The notes: generated by a model from the sequence alone, not told the origin. A DNA stretch of 64,000 nt from JACVRW01 sp963746825 (GCA_963746825.1 CAVVCU010000004.1:238529-302528), one strand, 5' to 3'. Counted from the stretch's first letter, positions 46,546-56,059 are shown. Numbers and translations are program-made.

Positions 46546-47912
46546 TCACCATCGCCCACGGGCTGGTGGCCCGATCCGATCTCCCCATCCCGGAGTGGCT
46601 CTTCGGCTGGGCGGCGGCGATGGTGCTCGTGGTGTCCTTCGTCGCCCTGGCCGTTCTGTGGCCCGAGCCGAAGCTCCAGACCGAGCACTGGCGCCCGCTT
46701 CCGGGCGGGCTCGGGCGGGTGCTCGCCTCGCGGCCGGTGGAGATCCTCTGCGGGGCGATCGGCGCTGCGCTGCTGGTGGTGCTCATCTACGCCGGCCTGC
46801 GGGGCACGCAGAGCTCGACGGCCAACCTCGCGCCGACCTTCGTCTACGTGATCTTCTGGCTGGCCTTCGTGCCGGCCAGCGTGCTGTTCGGCGACGTGTT
46901 CAGGGCCTTCAACCCATGGCGCGCCGTCGGCCGCGCGGTGGGCTGGGTGGCCGCGAAGGCGTCGCCCGGGGGCCTGCCGGCGGCGCTGTCGTACCCCGAG
47001 CGCCTGGGTCACTGGCCCGCCGCGGCGGGGATCTTCGCCTTCGCGGTGATGGAGCTGGTGGTGTCCAACGGCGACCAGCCCCAGACCGTGGCCATCGCCA
47101 CGCTCGTCTACTCGGCGCTGACCTTCGTGGCGATGGCCCTCTACGGGGTCGAGACCTGGATCACGCGGGGCGAGGCCTTCTCGGTCTACTTCAACCTCTT
47201 CTCGCGGCTGTCGCCGGTCGAGACGCGCGACGGCGTCGTGGGCCTGCGCCGGCCGCTGAGCGGGCTCGCCGATCTGAAGGCCGGCGCCGGCACCGTGCCC
47301 CTGCTGGCGGTGATGATCGGCTCGGTCACCTTCGACGGCGTCTCCGAGGCGCCGCTGTGGACCGGCATCGCCCCGGACATCGCGCGCTTCTGGCAGGACG
47401 TCGGCCTCTCACCTCAGAACGCGCTCGAGCTGACCTTCTTGATCGGGCTGATCGCCGCGATCCTGCTCGTCTACGGCTTCTACCGGCTCGGCGTGCTCGG
47501 GGCCCAGAGCGTCGGCGGGGGCTTCACCACCCAGCGGCTCGCCCGCGCCTTCGTGCACACGCTCGTGCCGATCGCGCTGGCCTACGTGGCCGCCCACTAC
47601 TTCACGCTGCTGCTCTTCCAGGGCCAGGCCGTCGGCTTCCTGGCCTCCGACCCGCTGGGCGACGGCTCGAACCTGTTCGGCACCTCGGACAGCCAGATCG
47701 ACTACACGCTCGTGGGGGCGAACGCCACCTGGTACTGGCAGGTGGGCTTCATCGTCACCGGTCACGTGGCCGGCCTGACGCTGGCCCACGATCGCGCGCT
47801 GGCGCTGTACGACAAGGCTCGCCTGGCGGTGCGCTCCCAGTACTGGATGCTCGCGGTGATGGTGGGCTTCACGAGCCTGGCCCTGTGGCTGCTCTCGCAG
47901 GCCAACGCCTGA
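46542..47912 (+). CDS. Polytopic membrane protein of the actinobacterial 'fenitrothion hydrolase' group
   Basis: 456 residues with about eleven hydrophobic segments. Recurrent motifs: ARSDLPIPEWLFGWAAAMVL at the N terminus, FVPASVLFGDVFRAFNPWRA, YGVETWITRGEAFSVYFNLFSR, FDGVSEAPLW, and VTGHVAGLTLAHDRALALY. Similar proteins in actinobacteria are often named fenitrothion hydrolase, but I see no hydrolase active site; the regular link with CopC/CopD/YcnI and cupredoxins suggests a transport or redox role. Co-transcribed with the cupredoxin-like gene. Confidence 0.8.
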   Translation: MITIAHGLVARSDLPIPEWLFGWAAAMVLVVSFVALAVLWPEPKLQTEHWRPLPGGLGRVLASRPVEILCGAIGAALLVVLIYAGLRGTQSSTANLAPTFVYVIFWLAFVPASVLFGDVFRAFNPWRAVGRAVGWVAAKASPGGLPAALSYPERLGHWPAAAGIFAFAVMELVVSNGDQPQTVAIATLVYSALTFVAMALYGVETWITRGEAFSVYFNLFSRLSPVETRDGVVGLRRPLSGLADLKAGAGTVPLLAVMIGSVTFDGVSEAPLWTGIAPDIARFWQDVGLSPQNALELTFLIGLIAAILLVYGFYRLGVLGAQSVGGGFTTQRLARAFVHTLVPIALAYVAAHYFTLLLFQGQAVGFLASDPLGDGSNLFGTSDSQIDYTLVGANATWYWQVGFIVTGHVAGLTLAHDRALALYDKARLAVRSQYWMLAVMVGFTSLALWLLSQANA

Positions 47913-47916
47913 CGCC

Positions 47917-48747
47917 TCAGTACTTCCCGATGATCTCCGTGTTCGCGTCGCGCGGGGGGCGGTCGTAGTTCTCGTGGGGCGGGCGCTTGGGCAGCTCGAT
48001 CGGGTCGGGTAGCACGTCCTCGTACTCGATGCTGTCGAGCACGTGCGCGATGCAGTTGAGGCGCGCCCGGCGCTTGTCGTCGGACTCCACCGTGTACCAG
48101 GGAGCCTCGGGCGTGTGGGTGTAGCGGAACATCTCGTCCTTGGCCCGGGAGTAGTCGACCCACATGTCGCGCGACTCGAGATCCATTGGGCTGAGCTTCC
48201 AGCGCTTGGTGGGGTCTGCGGCGCGGTCCTGAAAGCGGCGCTCCTGCTCCTCGTCGCTGACCGAGAACCAGTACTTGCGCAGCAGGATGCCGTCGCGTAC
48301 CAGCATGCGCTCGAGCTCCGGGCAGGTGTGCATGAAGTCGAAGTACTCGTCGTCGGTGCAGAAGCCCATCACCCGCTCGACGCCGGCTCGGTTGTACCAG
48401 GAGCGGTCGAACAGGACGATCTCTCCCGCCGCGGGCAGATGCTCGATGTAGCGCTGGAAATACCACTGCGTCTTCTCGGTCTCGCTCGGTGTGCCCAGGG
48501 CCACGACCCCGGCGCCGCGCGGGTTGAGCGGCTCGAGGATCCGCTTGATCGTGCCGCCCTTGCCCGCGGCGTCGCGGCCCTCGAACACGAGCACCACTCG
48601 CAGGCCGGCGTGCTTGACCCAGTGCTGGAGCTTCACCAGCTCGAGCTGAAGCCGCTCGAGCTCCTTCTCGTACTTCTTTTTCTTGAGCTTCGAGGGGGAG
48701 GCCTCCCCGTCCTCGAGCTCGCCCGGCGCCGGTGTCTTCTCGCTCAT
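47917..48747 (-). CDS. ppk2: Polyphosphate kinase 2
   Basis: 276 residues, single-domain class I-type PPK2, which phosphorylates nucleoside diphosphates using polyphosphate. Walker A EGRDAAGKGGTIKR near residue 57, FDRSWYNRAGVERVMGF lid motif, RRFQDRAADPTKRWKLSPMD and a final RPPHENYDRPP. ATG 48747 chosen as the first start that leaves the normal charged N terminus. Its stop is 4 bp from the convergent membrane-protein gene. It complements ppk1 at 32.2 kb. Confidence 0.95.
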   Translation of the reverse strand: MSEKTPAPGELEDGEASPSKLKKKKYEKELERLQLELVKLQHWVKHAGLRVVLVFEGRDAAGKGGTIKRILEPLNPRGAGVVALGTPSETEKTQWYFQRYIEHLPAAGEIVLFDRSWYNRAGVERVMGFCTDDEYFDFMHTCPELERMLVRDGILLRKYWFSVSDEEQERRFQDRAADPTKRWKLSPMDLESRDMWVDYSRAKDEMFRYTHTPEAPWYTVESDDKRRARLNCIAHVLDSIEYEDVLPDPIELPKRPPHENYDRPPRDANTEIIGKY

Positions 48748-48793
48748 GCTTGTAGATGTGCCCAACGCGCGCCGCCTGCCAACATTGACCGGG

Positions 48794-48925
48794 ATGGACC
48801 TGATCGCGCACACCGGACACGTGCTCACCACGATCGCCTACTTCGTCCCCGTGGTGGGGTTCCTGGTGTGGCTGGCCGTGACCCAGATCAGGGAGCGCCG
48901 CCGGGCTCAGCGCCCGCCCACGTAG
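48794..48925 (+). CDS. 43-residue single-pass membrane protein
   Basis: Short ORF with one clear membrane helix (TIAYFVPVVGFLVWLAV) flanked by a polar N terminus and a basic tail (TQIRERRRAQR), giving positive-inside orientation. It lies in the gap between ppk2 and the propeller gene, overlapping the latter's 3' end by 19 bp. No strong Shine-Dalgarno. Probably real because of its membrane topology, but unnamed. Confidence 0.45.
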   Translation: MDLIAHTGHVLTTIAYFVPVVGFLVWLAVTQIRERRRAQRPPT

Positions 48926-50293
48926 CGCCCGATCCGGGTTCTCTGTTCGAACTTGAACTGGGCGTCGGGGTCGATCCTCGTGCCGCCGCAGCCCTCGGGC
49001 CCGGTGGCGAAGGTCGAGGGGTCCTGGAGCAGCTCGGTGGTGCGTTGGCGGATCTCACGGTCGATGTCGAAGGGGATCTCGCCGATGGAGTCCACGTCGG
49101 CGAGGCGGCGGATGAAGCTCTGGCGCAGCTTGCGCATCACGCAGCTCTGGTCGACGCGCACGTCGTCGGGGAACTTGTTCTCGGTCCACAGCAGCCGCCG
49201 CCCGGTGGGGTCCCAGGCGAACTCGGGGATGATCCAGCCATTGGTGCCCGAGCGCGTCAGGCGCCGCGGCTTGCCCGACCGCCCGGACCGATTCGCGCCC
49301 GCGCGTCCAGCGCAGCCTCTGGTCGTAGAGGTCGGTGGCCTGGTTGAGCCGCGGTTGCAGGAAGCTGTCGCTGAACACCGGCAGGATGAGCAGGTAGTCG
49401 AAGCGGGCGGGCAGGTCGAGAAAGGTCGATAGCCGGATCCAGTTGTCGTGGGCTCCGCGCAGGTCGCGCGTGGACATGAAGACGACCTTCCTCATGTCCG
49501 GCGTGAAGATGGCCTGCTCGTCCCACGCGGGGTTGCGCGTGAGCCGTGACGGCCGGCAGCGCCCGCGGTCGGGGTCGGACAGGTGGCAGAAGAACAGCTC
49601 GGGGTTGATGGCGTTGTCGACGGTCTCGGTGTAGAGGAAGCCCGACCCGTCCGGAGCCCACCACTGCGTCTCGTACCAGTGACCGTTGCCGGGCCTCACC
49701 ACGTGCTCGCCGCTGAGGCGCGGGCCGCCGGGAGCGTCGGGGAGGAAGCGGGCCACGCGCACGTCCGATTTGCCGTTGCCGTTCTCGTCGGGGTTCCAGT
49801 TGAGCGCCGTCCACACGATGTGGCGCCCGTCGGGTGACCAGTAGGCGTGGAAGTTGTCGTTGAACTCCGTGCTCTCGGTGAGATTGGTGCGCCGCTTGCC
49901 GTCCCGCGTCATCACCCAGACGTCGGAGCCGATGCCGCCGAAGCCCGCGCCCCCGAGCCGTATTCGATGGCCGTTCCAAGAGTGGAACAGGACCCACTTG
50001 CCGTCCCCGGGCTGAACCACGGGAACCTGATTGGGCCCCTCGAGCCCGCAGGTGAGGCACTTCCGGCGCTTGCCGGCCAGGGTCGAGCGGTGAATCTGGA
50101 TCTGCCCGTCGGAATCGAGGTCGCGCAGGAAGGGGTCGTGGAAGACCACGCTCGTGCGATCGAGCCAATCCGGCGCCTGACCCAGCAGGTAGCGGTTGCG
50201 CTCGATCTCGAAAGTGTCGGCCGTGGCCGGCGCGACCGGCGCGCCCATGACCGCCACAAGCGCCCCCATGGCGCCCACCACCCTCTTCAGCAT
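48907..50293 (-). pseudogene. Secreted TolB-like beta-propeller protein, one frameshift
   Basis: About 460 residues. Signal peptide (MGALVAVMGAPVAPATA), then WD40/TolB-like repeats: GKWVLFHSWNG, GSDVWVMTRDGKRRTNLT, AYWSPDGRHIVWTALNW, WWAPDGSGFLYTET and FTPDMRKVVFMSTRDL. Near 49290 it moves one frame: RLTRSGTNGWIIPEFAWDPTG, LLWTENKFPDDVRVDQSC. Two cysteines in RKCLTCG suggest a disulfide. It begins 27 bp downstream of the ArsR gene on the same strand, so the regulator probably controls it. Confidence 0.75.
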
Positions 50294-50320
50294 GACCCTC
50301 CTTAAGCGTGTATAGCCATA

Positions 50321-51331
50321 TTACTGGCTACACAGGTTGCGGAAGGCCTGAGTGGCCGCCCCGAGCAGGCGCTCGGAGCGCTCGCCGGGCGCGTAGTAGA
50401 GCACCCGGGCCCCTTCGCGGCGCGTGTCGAGCCAGCCCGCCTCGCGCAGCTGACGCACGTGGGCGCTGATCGTGGGCTGGGAGAGGCCGAACATGGTGGT
50501 GAGGTCGCCGACGCTGAGCGGCTCCTTGGCCAGGAAGGAGAGGATGGCCAGCCGGGTGGGGTCGGAGATCACCTTGAGGCCGACGGCCAGCGGCTCGGCG
50601 GTGGCACGCACGCGGTCGACCGGCCGATCCTCCAGCGGCACGCCGATCACCACCGTGCCGGGCGGCAGGTCGACCACGAAGCCGCCGCCGCCGGCGAAGA
50701 AGAGGGGCACCACCACCAGCCGCCCCTGGCCCCGGGCGGCGTCGATCAGCGGAGCGAAGGCCTCCCAGCGGCCCATGTGTCCCACCGGCAGGTGCCCGCG
50801 CGGATCGTCGCCCGCGTCCAGGCGCTGCTGCCAGAGGTCACGGCTTCGGCTGACCGCCGTCAGTCCCGAGTCCGCCCACATCGGCGACATGGCCGCCCAG
50901 GTGTCGGTCAACAGCCCTCGGTAGGCCTCGCGCAGAGGGGGCTCCGCCGCCAATCGCTTGAGCCGCTCGACCACCGCCGCGCGCTCCCCCGGATCCTCAG
51001 ACGTCAGCCCCACGTCCCCCAGCTCGTGGTCGGCCGCTGCGTCGAAGTGGCCCAACAGGCCGTCCACGCCGTCGGCGTAGAGCTCGTCGACGCGCAGCGC
51101 GAGGATGAGCAGGTCGCAGTAGGTGGCCGCGCCGTCGCCCCAGAAACCCGCGATCGCCTCGCGCAGGTCGTGACCCTGGCCGAGCACATCGCCGAGCGGC
51201 CCGCCGCTCAGCGGCGGGGAATGGGCCTGAACGAGCACGCAGAACAGCTCCATCGCCGCCGAGGTGCGTGCGCTCGCCACCCCCGGCAGCGCCTCCGGCC
51301 GCAAGGACGCCTGGAAGGGCACGGCGACCAC
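50321..51331 (-). CDS. ArsR-type regulator with large N-terminal domain
   Basis: 336 residues. The last 90 or so form a winged helix: AVGLKVISDPTRLAILSFLAKEPLSVGDLTTMFGLSQPTISAHVRQL (in parts) and REGARVLYYAPGERSERLL. The first 240 residues are helical with no membrane segments (GDLLILALRVDELYADGVDG region, RSRDLWQQRLDAG) and probably sense a ligand. This two-part layout is common among actinobacterial ArsR-like proteins. GTG start. It is followed by the propeller gene and is divergent from the LuxR gene. Confidence 0.85.
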   Translation of the reverse strand: MVAVPFQASLRPEALPGVASARTSAAMELFCVLVQAHSPPLSGGPLGDVLGQGHDLREAIAGFWGDGAATYCDLLILALRVDELYADGVDGLLGHFDAAADHELGDVGLTSEDPGERAAVVERLKRLAAEPPLREAYRGLLTDTWAAMSPMWADSGLTAVSRSRDLWQQRLDAGDDPRGHLPVGHMGRWEAFAPLIDAARGQGRLVVVPLFFAGGGGFVVDLPPGTVVIGVPLEDRPVDRVRATAEPLAVGLKVISDPTRLAILSFLAKEPLSVGDLTTMFGLSQPTISAHVRQLREAGWLDTRREGARVLYYAPGERSERLLGAATQAFRNLCSQ

Positions 51332-51344
51332 GGTACCAAGGACC

Positions 51345-51566
51345 TCAGGCGGTCAAACGCCGATAGGCATCCGCCTCTAGCCCAGGAGCCGGACCACGGC
51401 GAAGGCGCGCCACGCAGAAGGTGCCGTCGCCGACACCGCCGCCGCGGCCGACCAGGTTCGCCGAGTCGGTGCCGCCGAAGTCGATCGCCCTCTTCCCATC
51501 GCCGGAGAAGCTCGTGTCGAGGTCGCCCGGGTTGCCACGCGGCGACCATACCGGCGAGTGCGCTAC
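51345..51566 (-). pseudogene. Remnant of a delta-60-repeat protein
   Basis: About 70 codons on the minus strand read GDLDTSFSGDGKRAIDFGG followed by SANLVGRGGG and FCVARLRRG, the pattern of delta-60 repeats (LDTSFGGDGK...FGG...DGSF..AR). Real members have many such repeats and a signal peptide; only one degraded copy is left here, in the 268-bp gap between two divergent regulators. Nothing else is evident in that gap. Confidence 0.4.
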
Positions 51567-51599
51567 CGCGACGGTCCGCTTCCCGGTTAGGCTTGCCGG

Positions 51600-53264
51600 G
51601 TGGCAATAGATCAGCGCTCGGAGGGGTTGCGCCTCCTCGAGGGGGCGCAGTGGGCCGCCGCACGCGACGTCTTCTCGGCCGCCCTCGAAGAACAGGAGAC
51701 ACCCGACGCCCTCGACGGCATCGGGCTCGCGCTCTTCTTCCTCGGAAGCATCGAGGAGGGGATCGCCGCCCGTGAGCGCGCGTTCGAGGAATACGTCCGG
51801 GCCGGACGGTGCGACGAGGCCGCCCGGGTGGGCGTGTGGGTGTCCCATCAGTACCTGCTCTCCGGCCGCGCGTCGGCCGCGCGGGGCTGGCTCGCGCGCG
51901 CCGCGCGCGCTGTGGAGAACGCCGAGTGCGACGGTCAGGGCTGGGTGGAGATCGAGCGGGCGCGCCACGCGGAGAGCCTCGACGAATGCGCGACCCACAC
52001 GCGCCGGGCCATGGCGATCGCGCGCGACTCCGGCAACGGCGACCTGGAGGTCTACGCGCTCAGCCTGCTCGGGTTGACCGAGGTCAACGCCGGCCGCCTC
52101 GACGCCGGCATGCAGCTGCTCGAGGAGGCGATGGCGGCGGCGTCCGCGGGACGCGTCCGCAACGTGCACACGCTCGCCGAGGCCTACTGCAACCTGATCA
52201 TGGCCTCGACCAACGCGGGCGACTGGGACCGCGCCGCCGAGTGGTGCGAGATGGTGGACGAGTTCGCGCGCGAGCAGGGCACGGTGCCGCTGCTCGGGGC
52301 CTGCCGCACCATCCACGCCGACGTACTGCGTCGCCCGGGGCCGCTGGCCCGAGGCCGAGCAGGCGCTCGAGAGCCGCGCTGGAGACCCACGCCGGCTTCG
52401 TGCCCGCGATGGGCGCTCCCACGGTGGCGAGCATGGCCGAGCTGCGCGTTCGCCAGGGCCGGCTCGCGGAGGCCGAGCAGCTGCTCGCGGGACGCGAGGA
52501 GCACCCGTCGTCGCTGTGCGCCCTCGCTCGCCTGCGCATCGCCGACGGCCGGCCGCAGGTGGCGGCCGCGCTGCTGGAGCGCGCGCTCGGCGGCGCCGAG
52601 GGCGACGCGATCCGCACGACGCAGCTGCTCGCCCCGCTCGTCGGAGGCCCGCCTGGCCTGCGGCGACCTCGAGGGCGCGGGCGTGGCCGTCGACCGGCTG
52701 GCCGAGCTCGCCGAGGCTTCCGGCATCCGGTTGGTCGAGGCGCGCGCGCGAGCTCGCCGCTTCACAGCTGAGCCTTGCGGCCGGACGCCCCGAGGAGGCA
52801 GCGGAGCCCGCGCGCCGCGCACTCGCCGCCTTTGCCCGGCTCGGGATGCCCCTGCACGTGGGCGAGGCGCGGCTCGCGCTCGCCCGCGCGCTGGTGACGG
52901 GCGCGCCCGGAGGTCGCCGGCGACGAGGCCCGCACCGCGCTGGCCGCCTTCCGCCAGCTCGGGGCGTCGCGGGCCATGGACGCCGCCGCTGCGGTGCTGC
53001 GCGAGCTGGGCGAGGCGACGGGCGCGCGGCCGCGCAGCCAGGGGGAGCTGACGGCGCGCGAGACCGAGGTGCTCGGGTTGCTCGAGCTGGGAATGTCCAA
53101 CGCCCGGATCGCGCAGACGCTGGTGATCACCGAGAAGACCGCCGGCCACCACGTGAGCCACATCCTCTCCAAGCTCGGGCGTGCGCAACCGCGCCGAGGC
53201 GGCCGCCTACGCGCGCGCGCGAATAGGGAGTTCTCCCGATGTATCGCCGCGACCGGCGCCGTAG
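51600..53264 (+). pseudogene. LuxR-type regulator with TPR-like sensor region, six frameshifts
   Basis: About 550 residues when joined. Starts GTG 51600: RSEGLRLLEGAQWAAARDVF, then helical TPR-like repeats (ALDGIGLALFFLGSIEEG, ARDSGNGDLEVYALSLLGL, LAEAYCNLIMASTNAGDWDRAAEW). Breaks near 52330, 52378, 52654, 52752, 52910 and 53170 each need one base removed. Later parts: AELRVRQGRLAEAEQLL, EARLACGDLEGAGVAVDRL, ARLGMPLHVGEARLALARAL, and the LuxR helix-turn-helix TAREtEVLGLLELGMSNARIAQ plus TEKTAGHHVSHILSKLG. The stop is at 53226 or 53264 depending on the last break. Confidence 0.75.
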
Positions 53265-53297
53265 CGTTGGCTCTCACCGGCGAAACGAGGAGGATGC

Positions 53298-54122
53298 ATG
53301 TCCGTTGCAAGCGCTGACGCGGAACTGAAGGGCCGTCACCGCAAGATGTGGGCATCGGGGGACTACCCCTCGATGGTCGAGACCTTCCTGCTGCCGCTCG
53401 GGCCGCGGCTGGTCGATGCGTGCGGCGATCGAGGCCGGGACTCGGGTGCTCGACGTGGCGGCGGGCACCGGCAACGCGTCGATCCCCGCGGCGCGAGCGC
53501 GGCGCCGAGGTGACCGCGAGCGACCTGACGCCCGAGCTGCTCGCGGCTGGGCGCGCGACCGCCGAGGCCGAGGGACTCGAGCTCGACTGGGTGGAGGCCG
53601 ACGCGGAGAACCTTCCGTTCGAGGACGAGTCCTTCGACGTGGTGATGTCCTGCGATCGGGGCGATGTTCGCTCCCCACCACCAGGCCGTCGCGGACGAGC
53701 TGGTGCGGGTGTGCCGTCCCGGCGGCACGATCGGCCTGTTGAGCTGGACCCCGGAGGGGATGTTGGGAGCGCTGTTCAGGACCATCGGGCCGTTCGCGCC
53801 GCCGCCGCCGGCCGGTGCCCAGCCCCCGCCCCTGTGGGGCAGCGAGGAGCACCTGCGCGGGCTCTTCGGCGGCCGGGTCGACTGGAGGACCTTGCAGCGC
53901 GAGGATCTCGAGATCACGGCGTTCGATCGCGCGCGGGACTACGGCGAGCACTTCAAGGCCCGCTACGGCCCGACGATCGCCGCCCGCGCGAACGCGGAGA
54001 AGAACGGCCGCGCGGACGAGTTCGACCAGGCCCTCGACGCGTTCTGCGACGAGTGGAACCGTGGTGCTCCCGAGCGCGCGCGGTTCGAGAAGGAGTACCT
54101 GGTGGCGGTGGGTACCCGCTAG
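53298..54122 (+). pseudogene. Class I SAM methyltransferase, three frameshifts
   Basis: About 273 residues when joined. RHRKMWASGDYPSMVETFLLPLGPRLVDAC, SAM motif RVLDVAAGTGNASIPAA, GAEVTASDLTPELLAAG, DWVEADAENLPFEDESFDVV, MFAPHHQAVADELVRVCRPGG and LLSWTPEGMLGALF. Breaks near 53426, 53494 and 53660 are each one extra base; at 53660 removing it restores SCIGAMFAPHHQ, a strict family motif. ATG 53298 has GAGGAGG upstream. Related enzymes act on ubiquinone/menaquinone-like or small-molecule substrates. The LuxR gene just upstream may control it. Confidence 0.8.
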
Positions 54123-54682
54123 GCGAGGTAGCGCCGCTCGAGCTCGCTATCGACGCCGCGCCGGCGGGCGACGCGGGCCAGCAGCCCCATGATCCGTTCG
54201 ATCACGGCGTAGGCGCCGGGCAGTCGCAGCTGCCCCATCTCGAGAATCAGCGCGGTGTGAAGCGGGTTACGGGGCACGCCGTTCTTGAGCACGCGGCCGT
54301 CCGCGGCCAGCCCGTAGGTGATACGCAGGCCCTTCTCGAAGCCCGGGCTGCCGGGGCGCAGCTCGACGTGGGCGACACTGCGTTGATCGCCCGGGTTGCT
54401 CCAGGCGTGGAGGCTGCCGGGACCCGCGACCGCCTCGTCGCCCGGCCCGAGCTGGTGGCGGACGCCGTCGATCTCGACGGTCAGCCGGCCCTCGAGCACC
54501 TCGAAGCGCTCGCTGTAGCTGAGGTGGTAGTGCGGGGTCACCTTCCCGCCGGGAGCCACCTCGAGCTCGACCAGGGTCCGTGCGCCGCCGGTCTCCGCGC
54601 TGGTCTCCAGGAACGTGGCTGCGTCGCGCTGGACGGGGTTGTAGACCCTGCGCGACCTGCCGTCGGTGGCGGATGCATTCAT
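54119..54682 (-). CDS. Cupin-domain protein
   Basis: 187 residues. A single cupin barrel with metal-ligand motif TPHYHLSYSERFEVLEG and second-motif GPGSLHAWSN. The C-terminal 80 residues are helical (LHTALILEMGQLRLPGAYAVIERIMG) and not part of the cupin. ATG 54682 is preferred because GGAG lies six bases upstream; two earlier starts (54688, TTG 54694) are possible. Its stop overlaps the convergent methyltransferase stop. Function unassigned. Confidence 0.82.
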   Translation of the reverse strand: MNASATDGRSRRVYNPVQRDAATFLETSAETGGARTLVELEVAPGGKVTPHYHLSYSERFEVLEGRLTVEIDGVRHQLGPGDEAVAGPGSLHAWSNPGDQRSVAHVELRPGSPGFEKGLRITYGLAADGRVLKNGVPRNPLHTALILEMGQLRLPGAYAVIERIMGLLARVARRRGVDSELERRYLA

Positions 54683-54792
54683 CTGCATCTCCAATGACTC
54701 CGCCCGAGCCGAACTATTCCCGGCTCGGCGCCTCGTCCTGGATCTCGAGGCTGCCTCAGGTGCTCCTCATTCGCCGCGCGTAGAAACGACCC

Positions 54793-55614
54793 ATGAGCAA
54801 TCACAAGCACCTAGCAGCTATCGCCGGATCCAGCCTTGCCGCGGTCGCGTTCGCGGCGTGCGGCGGCATCGCGACCAAGGGGGCCGACATCGGTGCGGGG
54901 GGTCCCGAATCCGCGCCCGCCAACCGCGGTCTTCCGCAGGGCAGCGAGCCGGTCAACCTCGACCCGGCGGACTTCTCGATCCGGATCGACAACCCGTACT
55001 GGCCGATGCGCCCCGGCAGCCGATGGGTCTACACCGAGACTGACACCCAGGGCACCAAGCAGAAGGTGGTGGTCACGGTCACACACAAGACCAAGACGAT
55101 CGCCAACGGTGTGAAGGCCCGCGTGATCCGGGACGTCGTCACCGAGAACGGCACGCCGGTCGAGATCACCGACGACTGGTACGCGCAGGACACGGCCGGA
55201 AACATCTGGTACCTCGGTGAGTCCGTGCGCAACTACGAGCACGGCGAGCTCGTCGACCGCGCCGGCTCGTTCGAGGCCGGCGTCGATGGCGCACAGGCCG
55301 GCGTGGCCATGCCCGCCGATCCGGTGCCCGGGCTTTCCTATCGCCAGGAGTACTACAGAGGCCAGGCCGAGGACAGGGCTGCGATCGTCACCCTCGGGGA
55401 GGAGCAGGTGGAGGTGCCGTTCGGCTACTTCACGGGCGTGCTGATGACACGCGACCTCGTCCCGACCGAGCCCAGGGTTCAGGAACTCAAGTTCTACGCC
55501 CGGGGTATCGGACCCGTGCTCAGCATGCACACCGACGGCCCCGGCGGCAGGGCCGCGCTGGTCAGCTACACCTTCTCAGGGTCATCCCAGCTTCCCGTCA
55601 TAGCTTCTCGATGA
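54793..55614 (+). CDS. Lipoprotein of unknown function
   Basis: 273 residues. Lipobox LAAVAFAAC with cysteine near residue 23, a short linker, then a beta-rich domain: DFSIRIDNPYWPMRPGSRWVYTETD, ITDDWYAQDTAGNIWYLGE, YRQEYYRGQAEDRAAIV, VPFGYFTGVLMTRDLVP, KFYARGIGPVLSM. Similar lipoproteins occur in other actinobacteria with no assigned role. The gene is followed with a short overlap region by the PepSY gene, so the pair is probably one operon. Confidence 0.8.
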   Translation: MSNHKHLAAIAGSSLAAVAFAACGGIATKGADIGAGGPESAPANRGLPQGSEPVNLDPADFSIRIDNPYWPMRPGSRWVYTETDTQGTKQKVVVTVTHKTKTIANGVKARVIRDVVTENGTPVEITDDWYAQDTAGNIWYLGESVRNYEHGELVDRAGSFEAGVDGAQAGVAMPADPVPGLSYRQEYYRGQAEDRAAIVTLGEEQVEVPFGYFTGVLMTRDLVPTEPRVQELKFYARGIGPVLSMHTDGPGGRAALVSYTFSGSSQLPVIASR

Positions 55615-55646
55615 GAGTCAAACCCCGATACGAGGAGTCGAAAGAG

Positions 55647-55991
55647 ATGAGGAACAAGATCAAGGGAGCAGTCGTCGCGGCCGTGGCCATCGTGGCGCTG
55701 GCCCTCGGCGGAGCGGCGATCGCCGGAGCGGCCGGCGGCGACGATGACAAGACCGACAAGCCGATCGCGGGCCAGGCGCTCGAGCGTGCCGAAGCCGCTG
55801 CGCTGGCGGAAACCGGCGGCGGCAAGGTGACGGAGACCGAGGCCGGCGACGAGGAAGGCGCCTACGAGGTCGAGGTGACCCGCGGCGACGGCAGCCAGGT
55901 CGACGTCCATCTGGACAAGAGCTTCAACGTTCTCAGCCAGGCCGACGACAACGATCAGGGCGGCGAGGACGACAGCGGCGACCGAGACTGA
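55647..55991 (+). CDS. PepSY-domain secreted protein
   Basis: 114 residues. Signal peptide (GAVVAAVAIVALALGGAAIAGA) then one PepSY domain: IAGQALERAEAAALAETGGGKVTETEAG, GAYEVEVTRGDGSQVDVHLDKSFNVL, and an acidic tail. PepSY proteins inhibit or modulate peptidases in the envelope. ATG 55647 has GAGGAG nine bases upstream; an earlier frame start at 55611 overlaps the lipoprotein gene. A strong hairpin follows. Confidence 0.85.
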   Translation: MRNKIKGAVVAAVAIVALALGGAAIAGAAGGDDDKTDKPIAGQALERAEAAALAETGGGKVTETEAGDEEGAYEVEVTRGDGSQVDVHLDKSFNVLSQADDNDQGGEDDSGDRD

Positions 55992-56023
55992 TCTGCTCGC
56001 CCACAGTTCCCAAAGGAGTTCCG

Positions 56024-56051
56024 GCAGGCGGCCCCGAACGGGGCCGCCTGC
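56024..56051. terminator. 12-bp stem bidirectional terminator
   Basis: Perfect 12-bp stem GCAGGCGGCCCC / GGGGCCGCCTGC with loop GAAC, 33 bp after the PepSY stop and 9 bp before the convergent hydrolase stop. No T-tract. Confidence 0.75.
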
Positions 56052-56059
56052 GCTCAGAA

